In this document: positions 1 to 8,017 of the stretch, in pieces
How positions within the stretch are numbered: position 1 is the stretch's first letter
Layout of the letters: each line of letters begins with the position of its first letter
Assembly (NCBI GenBank): GCA_049115575.1
Contig: JAGDZU010000004.1
Coordinates: forward strand, 310,001-374,000
Direction of reading: 5' to 3'
Source: JAHEKB01 sp049115575
GTDB taxonomy: Bacteria; Bacteroidota; Bacteroidia; NS11-12g; UBA9320
DNA: 64,000 nt
The notes under the pieces: generated by a model
The model's input: only the letters and a program-made list of their open reading frames with translations
Database searches by the model: none
What the model was told of the DNA's origin: nothing
Made by a program: the position numbers and the translations under genes

Positions 1-486
1 ATGATTAATCTGAATCCATCAGTTAAGGACTTAGATAATTATCAACAAAAGATTTGGGATCACATACATATTATGGGCAACCATGAACTAGACATCGACT
101 CTGAATATCCAAAACCTGCGCTGGAAACACTAAGTTCAAAACCAGACCAAATGCCTTACAAAGGGGCTTTAACAAGATACAGGTTTTACGGTAGGAATCT
201 AATAGAAATGATAGATGGCGCTAAAGATCTCCCAGAAAGTGAAATTAAAACCTCATATATTAACTACATAGCCTCATTCATGGTGAATTCATCGAACAAT
301 TGGAATGATGAAAATCTGGGTGCTGCACAGGTTTCGCAACATCTTTCTGATTTATCAGGTGGTAAGATCCAAATCAATCCAGAAGAGTTGAATATACATG
401 TAGAGAAACAACGCAAACGCCCTACTAATACCAACAACAAAAACAAGGGTAAAAACAAAGGCAAGAAGAATTACAGAAGAAGATAA
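1..486 (+). CDS. DUF4290 family protein, 5' end outside window
   Basis: This is the C-terminal 161 residues of a DUF4290 protein, a Bacteroidota-only family of unknown function that typically precedes murA. The ATG at base 1 is probably internal: the family has about 50 more residues before the segment that reads 'NLNP...W DH' here, so the gene is cut by the window edge. The C-terminus ends in a Lys/Arg/Asn-rich tail (residues about 133-161), which may contact nucleic acid or be unstructured. The last base overlaps the murA start codon (TAATG), so the two genes are likely co-transcribed and translationally coupled. The function is not known. Confidence 0.8.
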   Translation: MINLNPSVKDLDNYQQKIWDHIHIMGNHELDIDSEYPKPALETLSSKPDQMPYKGALTRYRFYGRNLIEMIDGAKDLPESEIKTSYINYIASFMVNSSNNWNDENLGAAQVSQHLSDLSGGKIQINPEELNIHVEKQRKRPTNTNNKNKGKNKGKKNYRRR

Positions 487-1793
487 TGGGTACATTTATC
501 ATAGAAGGTGGTCATAAGCTTAAAGGGAGCTTGAAACCGCAAGGCGCAAAAAATGAGGCGCTACAAGTTCTCTGCGCTGTGCTACTTACTTCTGAAAAGG
601 TTGAAATAAGTAACATCCCTGAGATTAGAGATATCAATAGAATGATAGATCTTCTCAAGGGATTGAAAGTAAAAGTAGAGCGCTTGTCTAAGGGGCATTA
701 TTCCTTTCAAGCAGATGAGATTGATTTAGAATACTTTCACACAGAGGAATTCAAAAAGAAAGGAGCATCAATCAGAGGTTCCATTATGATTATTGGGCCC
801 CTGTTGGCTCGTTTTGGAATTGGGTACATACCAAGTCCTGGAGGAGACAAAATAGGAAGAAGGCGATTAGATACCCATTTTATAGGATTTGAAAAGCTTG
901 GCGCCAAGTTTGAGTATGACGATCACAGTCGATTTTATAAAGTAAGTGCAGATAACCTGCAAGGGGAATACATGCTATTGAGTGAAGCTTCTGTTACAGG
1001 AACAGCCAACATATTAATGGCTGCTGTAATGGCAAAAGGAAAAACCACCATTTACAACGCTGCTTGTGAACCTTATTTGCAACAGTTGTGTCGCATGCTA
1101 AATTCAATGGGCGCAAAGATTACAGGTATTGGCTCAAATCTGCTAGAAATTGAAGGCGTAAGCTCTATGAACGGTTGCGAACACCGCATACTTCCAGACA
1201 TGATTGAAATTGGAAGTTTTATTAGTCTCGCTGCGCTCACAAATTCTGACATTACCATAGAAAACGCTCAAGTGGACCAATTGGGTTTAATACTTGAAGT
1301 ATACAGGAAACTAGGTGTTCAGTTTAAAGTTGTAGGAGATGATATTGTTGTTTCCAACAATGAGCATTTTGAAATCGATTCTTTCATAGATGGCAGTATG
1401 ATGAGTGTTGCTGATGCACCTTGGCCAGGTCTGTCTCCAGATTTACTAAGTGTAATTCTGGTTATGTGTACCCAAGCCAAAGGAAATGTGCTCATACACC
1501 AAAAGATGTTTGAGAGTCGTTTGTTCTTTGTGGATCATTTGATTGACATGGGTGCTCAAATCATTTTGTGTGATCCTCACCGAGCAACAGTTATGGGCTT
1601 AGACAGACGCGTACCATTAAAGGGAATAACCATGACATCTCCAGACATTAGAGCTGGAGTTTCACTTTTGATAGCTGCCATGTCTGCAAAAGGAAAAAGC
1701 ACTATACACAACATTGAGCAGATAGATAGAGGATACGAGGAAATTGAGAAAAGGTTGAACCCTTTAGGTGCAAAAATCACTAGAATAGATTGA
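486..1793 (+). CDS. murA: UDP-N-acetylglucosamine 1-carboxyvinyltransferase (MurA)
   Basis: MurA transfers enolpyruvate from PEP to UDP-GlcNAc, the first committed cytoplasmic step of peptidoglycan synthesis. The 435-residue protein has the usual length and the two inside-out alpha/beta domains of the EPSP synthase family, with the N-terminal KNEA motif at residues 22-25 (Lys22, equivalent to the active-site lysine of the family). The mobile loop reads PGGDKIGRR, so Asp121 stands where E. coli has Cys115, the residue alkylated by fosfomycin. Asp at this place is known from Mycobacterium and Chlamydia MurA to give intrinsic fosfomycin insensitivity. The ATG overlaps the previous stop; the next gene starts inside the murA stop. 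Confidence 0.97.
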   Translation: MGTFIIEGGHKLKGSLKPQGAKNEALQVLCAVLLTSEKVEISNIPEIRDINRMIDLLKGLKVKVERLSKGHYSFQADEIDLEYFHTEEFKKKGASIRGSIMIIGPLLARFGIGYIPSPGGDKIGRRRLDTHFIGFEKLGAKFEYDDHSRFYKVSADNLQGEYMLLSEASVTGTANILMAAVMAKGKTTIYNAACEPYLQQLCRMLNSMGAKITGIGSNLLEIEGVSSMNGCEHRILPDMIEIGSFISLAALTNSDITIENAQVDQLGLILEVYRKLGVQFKVVGDDIVVSNNEHFEIDSFIDGSMMSVADAPWPGLSPDLLSVILVMCTQAKGNVLIHQKMFESRLFFVDHLIDMGAQIILCDPHRATVMGLDRRVPLKGITMTSPDIRAGVSLLIAAMSAKGKSTIHNIEQIDRGYEEIEKRLNPLGAKITRID

Positions 1794-2308
1794 GAACTCT
1801 TCGCAACATAGCATTGACTTTTTTGCTTGCCATTCTGTGTACGGCATCTTCTCATGTGCTTCATCCAGTTGTGGGAGAAAAGGCTCCAGAAATATCAATG
1901 CCAAATGCTCAAGGAGATATTTTAAAACTAAGTGATCTCAAAGGCAAATTGGTTCTCATTGATTTCTGGGCTAGCTGGTGTAGGTCTTGCCGTGTAGACA
2001 ATCAAGTTCTCAAACGCATGATCACACGTTATGAACAAAGAAGCTTTAAAACCGGAGAAGGATTTGATATATATAGTGTGAGTTTAGATACGGACAAACA
2101 GGTATGGATGCAAGCTATTGCAAATGACAAGCTTAATTGGGACAATCATGTATGCGACTTTAAAAAATGGGATAGCCTTGTTGTAAAATCATACAACTTC
2201 AAATATCTCCCACATAATTTACTCATAGATGGGAATGGTGTAGTTCTCGCCAAGAATCTGTATAAAGAAAAGCTCAAGGCTTTTTTAGAATCACAACTAA
2301 CTGACTAA
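1790..2308 (+). CDS. TlpA-like thiol-disulfide oxidoreductase, secreted
   Basis: This is a thioredoxin-fold protein of the TlpA/AhpC-TSA-redoxin type, probably periplasmic. Residues 1-21 form a signal peptide, the redoxin domain covers about 28-170, and the catalytic pair is Cys64-Arg-Ser-Cys67 after the typical FWASW strand. The Cys motif differs from the common CxPC: it lacks the proline. The start is a TTG that overlaps the murA stop (TTGA), the TTG equivalent of an ATGA junction, so it belongs to the murA operon. The likely role is reduction of periplasmic disulfides, for example in cytochrome or envelope protein maturation. The specific substrate is unknown. Confidence 0.85.
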   Translation: MRTLRNIALTFLLAILCTASSHVLHPVVGEKAPEISMPNAQGDILKLSDLKGKLVLIDFWASWCRSCRVDNQVLKRMITRYEQRSFKTGEGFDIYSVSLDTDKQVWMQAIANDKLNWDNHVCDFKKWDSLVVKSYNFKYLPHNLLIDGNGVVLAKNLYKEKLKAFLESQLTD

Positions 2309-2309
2309 G

Positions 2310-2361
2310 CACATCCCCTCACACCCCGCACCCCACACCTCACACCTCACACCTCACACCC
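2310..2361 (+). repeat. Heptanucleotide tandem repeat (CACACCT)
   Basis: Four perfect or near-perfect 7-nt units (CACACCT three times, then CACACCC) occupy 2334-2361, preceded by a degenerate CA/CCCC-rich stretch from 2310. The strand is nearly free of G, unlike anything nearby. It sits between the thioredoxin-like gene and grpE. It may be a slippage-prone simple repeat; no function can be read from it. Confidence 0.8.
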
Positions 2362-2421
2362 AATCTGCCACATTGTCTTTTGGCTTCAATTTTGCAATAA
2401 GACCCATAGATTAAATAAAAT

Positions 2422-2949
2422 ATGACCAAGGAGGAATCAAAACCTGTAGAAGAACAGGAAGAAGTTCAGAATCAAGAAGAGAATGCTCAAGAAGAAAAAG
2501 CAGCGGAACTCAGTCCAGAAGACAAAATTAACGAGCTGAACGACAAGTACTTACGTCTTTATTCTGAATTTGATAATTTCAGAAGAAGAACGGCAAAAGA
2601 ACGCTTGGATTTGTTGAGAAATGCTTCAGAAGAATTGATGCAAGAATTGCTGCCTATCATGGATGACTTTGACAGAGCTGCTAAGGCCATGGCAGACTCA
2701 GATGACATTTCGTCTATAAAACAAGGAGTGGAATTGGTACATCATAAATTCAAGAGCACGTTGGAAAACAAAGGTTTAAAGAAATTTAGGGTTGTTGGGA
2801 AAGCCTTTGATCCTGACTTTCACGAAGCAGTAACCAAAATTCCTGCACCTAAAAAGAAGTTGAAAGGAAAAGTAGTAGATGTTATTGAAGAAGGATATAT
2901 GATCAACGACAAGGTTCTTAGATATGCTAAAGTGGTTGTAGGAGAATAA
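2422..2949 (+). CDS. grpE: Nucleotide exchange factor GrpE
   Basis: GrpE is the nucleotide exchange factor that releases ADP from DnaK in the Hsp70 cycle. The 175-residue protein has a long acidic, Glu/Gln-rich disordered N-terminus (1-35), the dimer-forming coiled coil (about 36-110, including the conserved DNFRRR segment) and the C-terminal beta domain (about 115-172, ending in a VxRYAKVVVG-like strand). Length and domain order are normal. It overlaps dnaJ by one base (TAATG), the usual Bacteroidota grpE-dnaJ operon. dnaK is not in the window. Confidence 0.97.
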   Translation: MTKEESKPVEEQEEVQNQEENAQEEKAAELSPEDKINELNDKYLRLYSEFDNFRRRTAKERLDLLRNASEELMQELLPIMDDFDRAAKAMADSDDISSIKQGVELVHHKFKSTLENKGLKKFRVVGKAFDPDFHEAVTKIPAPKKKLKGKVVDVIEEGYMINDKVLRYAKVVVGE

Positions 2950-4073
2950 TGGCAAAAAGAGATTATTATGAAGTTCTTGGGGTGAGCAAATCAGCCACTG
3001 CCGATGAGATGAAAAAAGCTTATCGCAAGTTGGCTATTAAATACCATCCAGATAAGAACCCAGACGATAAAGAGGCTGAAGAAAAATTCAAAGAGGCTGC
3101 CGAAGCCTATGAAGTTCTCAGCAATGCAGAGAAGCGTCAGCAATACGACCAATTTGGCCACGCCGGAATGAATGGCGGTGGTGGATTTGGCGGTGGTGGA
3201 ATGAATATGGAAGACATATTCAGTCACTTTGGCGATATTTTCGGAGATATGGGTGGAAGCCCATTTGAAAGCTTCTTTGGAGGAGGGGGCGGCGGTAGAC
3301 GTAGAGGAAGAACTTCAGTAGGGTCTAACATTCGAATAAAGCTCAAACTCAATCTGGAAGAGATTACTAAAGGAGTTGAGAAAAAAATAAAATTCAAAAA
3401 GAAAGTTGTAGCAGACGGAGTCACTTTTGATACCTGTTCAACATGTAATGGTCGCGGCCAGGTGACACGTGTTCAAAATACATTCCTAGGTCAAATGCAA
3501 ACTTCATCTCCTTGCCCCACTTGTGGCGGACAAGGGAAGAAGATTAAAAACATACCTTCCGGGGCAGATGGCATGGGTCTAAAAACTCAAGAGGTGACTA
3601 CAACCATAAATATACCTGCTGGTGTTTCAGATGGGATGCAATTATCGGTTCAAGGAAAAGGAAACGAAATTGCTGGAGGAGTATCTGGAGATTTGATTGT
3701 GCAAATCGAAGAAATTCCACATGAGCATTTACACAGAGATGGAAACAATGTAGTTTACAATTTGCACATTAGCTTTCCTCAAGCCGCATTAGGAGCTGAA
3801 ATAGAAGTACCCACTGTAACGGGTAAGGCTCGCATTAAAATTGAATCAGGCACACAGTCTGGCAAAATATTAAGACTAAGAGGGAAAGGTGTTCCAGATG
3901 TAAATGGCTACAGAGCAGGAGATCAGTTAATCTATATTAATGTATTTACGCCAACCAAACTGAACAGTCAAGAAAAGGAATTGATGAAGGAATTATTGGA
4001 ATCTGAGAATTTCACTCCAGACCCAAGCAAGGAAAAAGGCTTCTTTGAAAAAATGAAAGATTTCTTTCATTAA
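2949..4073 (+). CDS. dnaJ: Chaperone DnaJ with only zinc site II
   Basis: DnaJ is the Hsp40 co-chaperone that delivers substrates to DnaK and stimulates its ATPase. The J domain is at 4-70 with HPD at 33-35, followed by a Gly/Phe-rich linker (about 71-120), the cysteine-rich insertion and the C-terminal substrate-binding domains (about 215-350). A standard DnaJ has four CxxCxGxG motifs; here only two are present, CSTCNGRG (163-170) and CPTCGGQG (189-196), matching motifs 2 and 3. Motif 1 (expected near 151-158) is absent and motif 4 (expected near 201-210) reads NIPSGADGMG without cysteines. Motifs 1 and 4 form zinc site I, so one whole site is lost. Confidence 0.95.
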   Translation: MAKRDYYEVLGVSKSATADEMKKAYRKLAIKYHPDKNPDDKEAEEKFKEAAEAYEVLSNAEKRQQYDQFGHAGMNGGGGFGGGGMNMEDIFSHFGDIFGDMGGSPFESFFGGGGGGRRRGRTSVGSNIRIKLKLNLEEITKGVEKKIKFKKKVVADGVTFDTCSTCNGRGQVTRVQNTFLGQMQTSSPCPTCGGQGKKIKNIPSGADGMGLKTQEVTTTINIPAGVSDGMQLSVQGKGNEIAGGVSGDLIVQIEEIPHEHLHRDGNNVVYNLHISFPQAALGAEIEVPTVTGKARIKIESGTQSGKILRLRGKGVPDVNGYRAGDQLIYINVFTPTKLNSQEKELMKELLESENFTPDPSKEKGFFEKMKDFFH

Positions 4074-4134
4074 TCCTTAGTTCTTAATTTAATGGTTTTG
4101 GTCGAAAGACTGAGAACACTTAGATCTCATACCG

Positions 4135-4142
4135 TTTATTTG
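4135..4142 (+). promoter_or_regulatory. Putative -7 box for the ABC-2 exporter genes
   Basis: TTtaTTTG (consensus TAnnTTTG) ends five bases before the ATG at 4148. A convincing -33 TTTG at the right distance is not seen, so this is a weaker call than the others in the window. Confidence 0.35.
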
Positions 4143-4147
4143 CTTGA

Positions 4148-5053
4148 ATGAACATCCTAAAAATACATGAAGTTTCTAAAATCTATGCCAACCATACGGC
4201 ATTAGATAAAGTGAGCTTTGATGTTCCTAAAGGCAAAATATTTGGGCTACTTGGCCCCAATGGTGCAGGTAAAACCTCATTGATTCGTATTATCAATCAA
4301 ATTACAGCACCAGATCACGGCTATATCCATTTCGATGGAGAAGAGCTCAATTCAAATCACATAAAACGTATTGGTTACCTTCCTGAAGAGCGAGGTTTAT
4401 ATAAAAAGATGCAGGTCTATGATCAGCTGCTCTATTTTGCTCGGCTCAAAGGACTTAATAAAAGCAAGGCTCATCAAACTATAGATTACTGGCTTGAAAA
4501 GTTTGAAGCACTTGACTGGAAAAAGAAAAAGATTGAGGAATTATCTAAGGGCATGCAACAGAAAATACAGTTCATCATCACTGTATTGCATCAACCTGAT
4601 TTTATCATCTTAGATGAACCCTTTACAGGATTTGACCCTAAGAATACGCAATTAATCAAAGATGAAATATTTGGCATGAAGGAAGGGGGTAAAAGTGTAA
4701 TGCTATCCACCCATAGAATGGAATCCGTAGAAGAAATCTGCGATGAAGTGGTTCTGATTAACAAAGCAAAAGTGATTAGGCAAGGACAAGTTGACTCCAT
4801 TAGGCATGAATTAAAAGAAGACCTTTTTGAGGTTATTTATGATGGCGAACATGATGCAGGGGTTGTTGAGGGCATTGAATTACTTCATCAAGAACACAAT
4901 CAAGGACATACCACTATTTCCTTCAAATTCAAGGATGGTGTTGCTCCCAATATTCAAAACTTCACGGATAAGAATATTGAGATTAAGCAGTACAGAGAGC
5001 TAATTCCCAGTATGCAGGAAGTGTTTCTAAAACTAACTGAAGAAGATGCGTAA
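4148..5053 (+). CDS. ABC exporter ATP-binding protein (NatA/YhaQ-like)
   Basis: This is the cytoplasmic ATPase of an ABC-2 type exporter. Walker A is GPNGAGKT at 36-43, the signature LSKGMQQ is at 132-138 and Walker B FIILDE is at 152-157. A C-terminal extension of about 85 residues (from about 215) fits the DUF4162 domain common in NatA/YhaQ-type ATPases. The gene overlaps the permease gene by eight bases, so the two form one transporter. NatAB-type systems export sodium or drugs in Bacillus, but the substrate here cannot be read from sequence. Confidence 0.9.
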   Translation: MNILKIHEVSKIYANHTALDKVSFDVPKGKIFGLLGPNGAGKTSLIRIINQITAPDHGYIHFDGEELNSNHIKRIGYLPEERGLYKKMQVYDQLLYFARLKGLNKSKAHQTIDYWLEKFEALDWKKKKIEELSKGMQQKIQFIITVLHQPDFIILDEPFTGFDPKNTQLIKDEIFGMKEGGKSVMLSTHRMESVEEICDEVVLINKAKVIRQGQVDSIRHELKEDLFEVIYDGEHDAGVVEGIELLHQEHNQGHTTISFKFKDGVAPNIQNFTDKNIEIKQYRELIPSMQEVFLKLTEEDA

Positions 5054-6350
5054 TATTCCATTGGTCATAAGTCGGGAATACCTGACTAGAGTTAAAAAGA
5101 AGAGTTTTATCATAATGACATTACTCGCTCCAGTTCTAATCTCTGCATTCTATGGAGGGATTATCTGGGTGAGCACTAATGATCAGGTAGGTGCAAAGGA
5201 TAAATTCATAGTAGTTAATGATGAATCAGGAGTTTTTCGAGGGAAAATTGATAAAGTCAATACGGTAAATTTCAGCTTTCAAGATGAATACAACAGAGAT
5301 TCGCTTTTAGCAGGAACAGCCGATGGGTTTATTCATATAAAAGAAGTAGATCTTCATAAGCCGCTCCAAATTGCATACGAATCACAAGGAAGTCTATCTG
5401 CCAAAGAAACATCGAGCATAGAGAACGCCTTTAAAAATGAAATGGAACGGATTAAGCTCGAGGAGCTTGGAGTGAGCCAAGGAGCTATGGATAGCCTCAA
5501 TTCTAAGGTGAACATTAACGAATTGAAAATTGATGAAAACGGAAAGGCTAAGTCCAACAGTATTATTATAAATACCATAGTTGGAATGGGGCTTTCAATC
5601 ATGATCTATTTCTTCATATTCCTATATGGTGTGCAAGTGATGAGAGGCGTAATTGAAGAAAAAACAAATCGTATAGTGGAGCTTATGATATCCTCGCTAA
5701 AACCATTTGAATTGATGATGGGAAAGGTGATAGGAATAGCCGCTGTTGGTTTAACTCAATTGGGAATCTGGATTGTTCTATCTACCGTATTAACATTGAT
5801 TATCAGCACAATTTTTGGAATTGATATGTCACAAGGTATGGACGCAAATCCTATGATGGCCTCAGGTCAAGTTCCGGAGATGAATGGAAAACTGACAAAC
5901 ATTATTGCTGCCTTTATAGATTTACCATTGCTCAAAATCTTTGGACTTTTCATCTTCTATTTCCTAGGTGGATATTTACTATATGGAGCCCTTTTTGCTG
6001 CTATTGGCTCTGCGGTTGACTCTGAGACAGACACTCAACAGTTCATGATGCCAGTTACGCTGCCATTGGTATTCTCATTTATAGTTTCATTCTCTGTGGT
6101 TATAAATGATCCAAATGGAGTTTTGGCCGTATGGTTATCCATGATACCTATAAGCTCCCCAATAGTAATGATGTCTCGCATCCCTTTTGACCCACCTACA
6201 TGGCAAATTGTATTGTCTATGATCAGCCTTGTTTTAACCATTCTTTTGGTAATATGGCTAGCGGGAAGGATCTATCGAACAGGGATCTTAATGTATGGTA
6301 AAAAGCCTTCATACAAGGAGATTGCCAAGTGGTTGTTTTACAAAAAATAG
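5046..6350 (+). CDS. ABC-2 type exporter permease (NatB/YhaP-like)
   Basis: This is the membrane subunit partnering the ATPase just upstream. It shows an N-terminal TM helix (about 20-40), a large extracytoplasmic domain (about 41-170), and five or so further TM helices (about 175-200, 230-250, 290-325, 335-355, 375-400), the ABC2_membrane_3 arrangement. The motif EEKTNRIVELMISSL at about 203-217 is the conserved cytoplasmic coupling segment of this family. The start codon lies inside the last codons of the ATPase gene, which indicates translational coupling. Confidence 0.9.
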   Translation: MRNIPLVISREYLTRVKKKSFIIMTLLAPVLISAFYGGIIWVSTNDQVGAKDKFIVVNDESGVFRGKIDKVNTVNFSFQDEYNRDSLLAGTADGFIHIKEVDLHKPLQIAYESQGSLSAKETSSIENAFKNEMERIKLEELGVSQGAMDSLNSKVNINELKIDENGKAKSNSIIINTIVGMGLSIMIYFFIFLYGVQVMRGVIEEKTNRIVELMISSLKPFELMMGKVIGIAAVGLTQLGIWIVLSTVLTLIISTIFGIDMSQGMDANPMMASGQVPEMNGKLTNIIAAFIDLPLLKIFGLFIFYFLGGYLLYGALFAAIGSAVDSETDTQQFMMPVTLPLVFSFIVSFSVVINDPNGVLAVWLSMIPISSPIVMMSRIPFDPPTWQIVLSMISLVLTILLVIWLAGRIYRTGILMYGKKPSYKEIAKWLFYKK

Positions 6351-6363
6351 CTACCTTAGCAAA

Positions 6364-7527
6364 ATGAGTCGTTTGCTTATTATTCTTTGCATTTTGGGCA
6401 CCTCTATGGGTTCAAATGCTCAAAATGACCCTATGTTTTTGGGAGGTCATGTTAATGATGTCACAAGTGTAGCATATAGCCCTGATGGACAGTATATAGT
6501 TACAGGATGTTGGGATGGACATGTTTTCGTTTATTATAACGACAGTACCCCAACCTATTACTTGAGCTTTGCCGATCACAGAAGCGCAGTTAACACTTTA
6601 GCATTTAGTAGAGATTCTCGTTACTTGCTTACAGCTGGCATGGATGGAGAAATCAATAAATACTATTTCCCACATCCAGATTCCATGGATTTCATTCGTT
6701 TAGATACTGTTTATGCATTTGGGACCAAACCCGTGAATAAAGTTTTTTACGGCCCAGGACTTCGCATGATTTTTTCTGGAGATGATGCTGGAAAATTCGC
6801 AGCTTACGATATCAAAAAGAAAATGAACCGAGATGTGAATGCAAATGCTCCAATCAAGGCTTTTGCGGTAAGCATAGATCGCATGCATTATTTCATAGCA
6901 ACTAAAGGAAGCTCAGATATTGTACAATATGATATTCTAGGTAAGGAAATCAGAAGATTTAGCGGACATCAAGGAGAAATCAATGATTTGGAAGTTACGG
7001 TGGATAGAAAGTATCTCATTTCTGGTTCAACGGATAAAACAGTTAAGATTTGGAATCTCCAGACTGGGAAAATGGCCATTAGTTTGTCTAATCACACTTG
7101 GGATGTAACAGCCCTTTCTGTGGATCCCTATTCCAGATATGTGGCAAGTTGCGGTTTAGACGGAACAGTGAATATCTATGCCATTGCAAATGGACAATTG
7201 TTAAGGACGTTCAAAAACACTAACGGCAGGTGTAATGACATTGCCTTTAGCCCAGATTTAAAAAGTGTAATAGTAGGTCTTCACATGGATAGCCCAGGTG
7301 AAGAAGGATATGGATCTAATATTTGGAGTACAGGTTTAGAAAGACCAAAAGCAGCCGCGGCTGAAGCGGGCCAAAGTAAAGCTATGCAGGAGGCTATCAA
7401 AAGAGCCACCGAAAGGAGAAAGAAAGCTGCAGCTAGTAAGAAGAAGAAAGAAGCGGCCAAAGAAAAGAGCAGCTCAACAACCACCATAAAAGAAACTGAT
7501 CAAATCAAGATCAGCATAGATAATTAA
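6364..7527 (+). CDS. Secreted WD40 repeat protein with Ala/Lys-rich tail
   Basis: This is a beta-propeller protein of about 387 residues. I chose the ATG at 6364 because it begins a clear signal peptide (about residues 1-20, ending SNAQ) and lies four bases after a -7-like TAccTTaG; an earlier in-frame ATG at 6295 lies inside the permease gene. Six to seven WD40 repeats follow, best seen around residues 30-70, 185-235 (GHQGEINDLEV, STDKTVKIWNL) and 235-285. The last 60 residues are an unusual Ala/Lys/Glu-rich, probably helical segment with no known domain. It overlaps the ridA-like gene by one base. A scaffold role in the periplasm is likely but unproven. Confidence 0.82.
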   Translation: MSRLLIILCILGTSMGSNAQNDPMFLGGHVNDVTSVAYSPDGQYIVTGCWDGHVFVYYNDSTPTYYLSFADHRSAVNTLAFSRDSRYLLTAGMDGEINKYYFPHPDSMDFIRLDTVYAFGTKPVNKVFYGPGLRMIFSGDDAGKFAAYDIKKKMNRDVNANAPIKAFAVSIDRMHYFIATKGSSDIVQYDILGKEIRRFSGHQGEINDLEVTVDRKYLISGSTDKTVKIWNLQTGKMAISLSNHTWDVTALSVDPYSRYVASCGLDGTVNIYAIANGQLLRTFKNTNGRCNDIAFSPDLKSVIVGLHMDSPGEEGYGSNIWSTGLERPKAAAAEAGQSKAMQEAIKRATERRKKAAASKKKKEAAKEKSSSTTTIKETDQIKISIDN

Positions 7528-7940
7528 TGAATAAAGGAATAGATAGCAGTAAAGCGCCAGAGCCAGTTGGCCTTTACCCTCACGCAAGAAAAGTAGGTGA
7601 TTTATTGTTTCTAAGCGGCGTAGGACCACGTGAAAGAGGCACCAAGAAAATCCCTGGTGTAGAATTAAATGAAGATGGGAGCATTGCATCTTATGATATA
7701 GAAGCGCAATGCCATTCGGTATTCAGGAATATACGTTACATACTAGAAGATGCGGGAAGTAGCTGGGACAACATTGTGGATGTTACCGTCTTTCTCACCA
7801 ATATGAAAGACGATTTCAAGACTTACAATCGATTGTATGCTGAATATTTCAAAGACAACCAGCCTTGCAGAACAACAATTGAAATTAATTGTCTTCCCAC
7901 TCCTATTGGGATAGAGTTAAAAGTCATAGCCACCATTTAA
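7527..7940 (+). CDS. RidA family protein (2-aminomuconate deaminase-like)
   Basis: This 137-residue protein belongs to the YjgF/YER057c/UK114 (RidA) family, trimeric proteins that hydrolyse reactive enamine/imine intermediates. Arg115, in the segment PCRTTIEI, corresponds to the carboxylate-binding arginine needed for deaminase activity. The long loop with GPRERGTKKIPG near 33-44 resembles the 2-aminomuconate deaminase branch rather than classical RidA. No other kynurenine-pathway gene is nearby, so the substrate stays open. Its ATG overlaps the stop of the WD40 gene. Confidence 0.88.
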   Translation: MNKGIDSSKAPEPVGLYPHARKVGDLLFLSGVGPRERGTKKIPGVELNEDGSIASYDIEAQCHSVFRNIRYILEDAGSSWDNIVDVTVFLTNMKDDFKTYNRLYAEYFKDNQPCRTTIEINCLPTPIGIELKVIATI

Positions 7941-7981
7941 TCTTAGGAGTAGTTCACAACATGAAGTATAACTATGACATA

Positions 7982-8013
7982 TTTGGTTTATTTCATAAAC
8001 TAGTTTATATTTG
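7982..8013 (+). promoter_or_regulatory. Bacteroidota promoter for the 8018 gene
   Basis: TTTG at 7982-7985 and TAtaTTTG at 8006-8013 are spaced by 20 nt, an almost ideal -33/-7 pair. The ATG at 8018 is only four bases further, so the transcript should start at or within a base or two of the start codon. Confidence 0.75.
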
Positions 8014-8017
8014 CTCC

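Noticed and set aside
2334..2361. Short regular repeats that could suggest a CRISPR array
   Set aside because: The unit is 7 nt and contiguous with no spacers; no cas gene is in the window. It is a simple tandem repeat.
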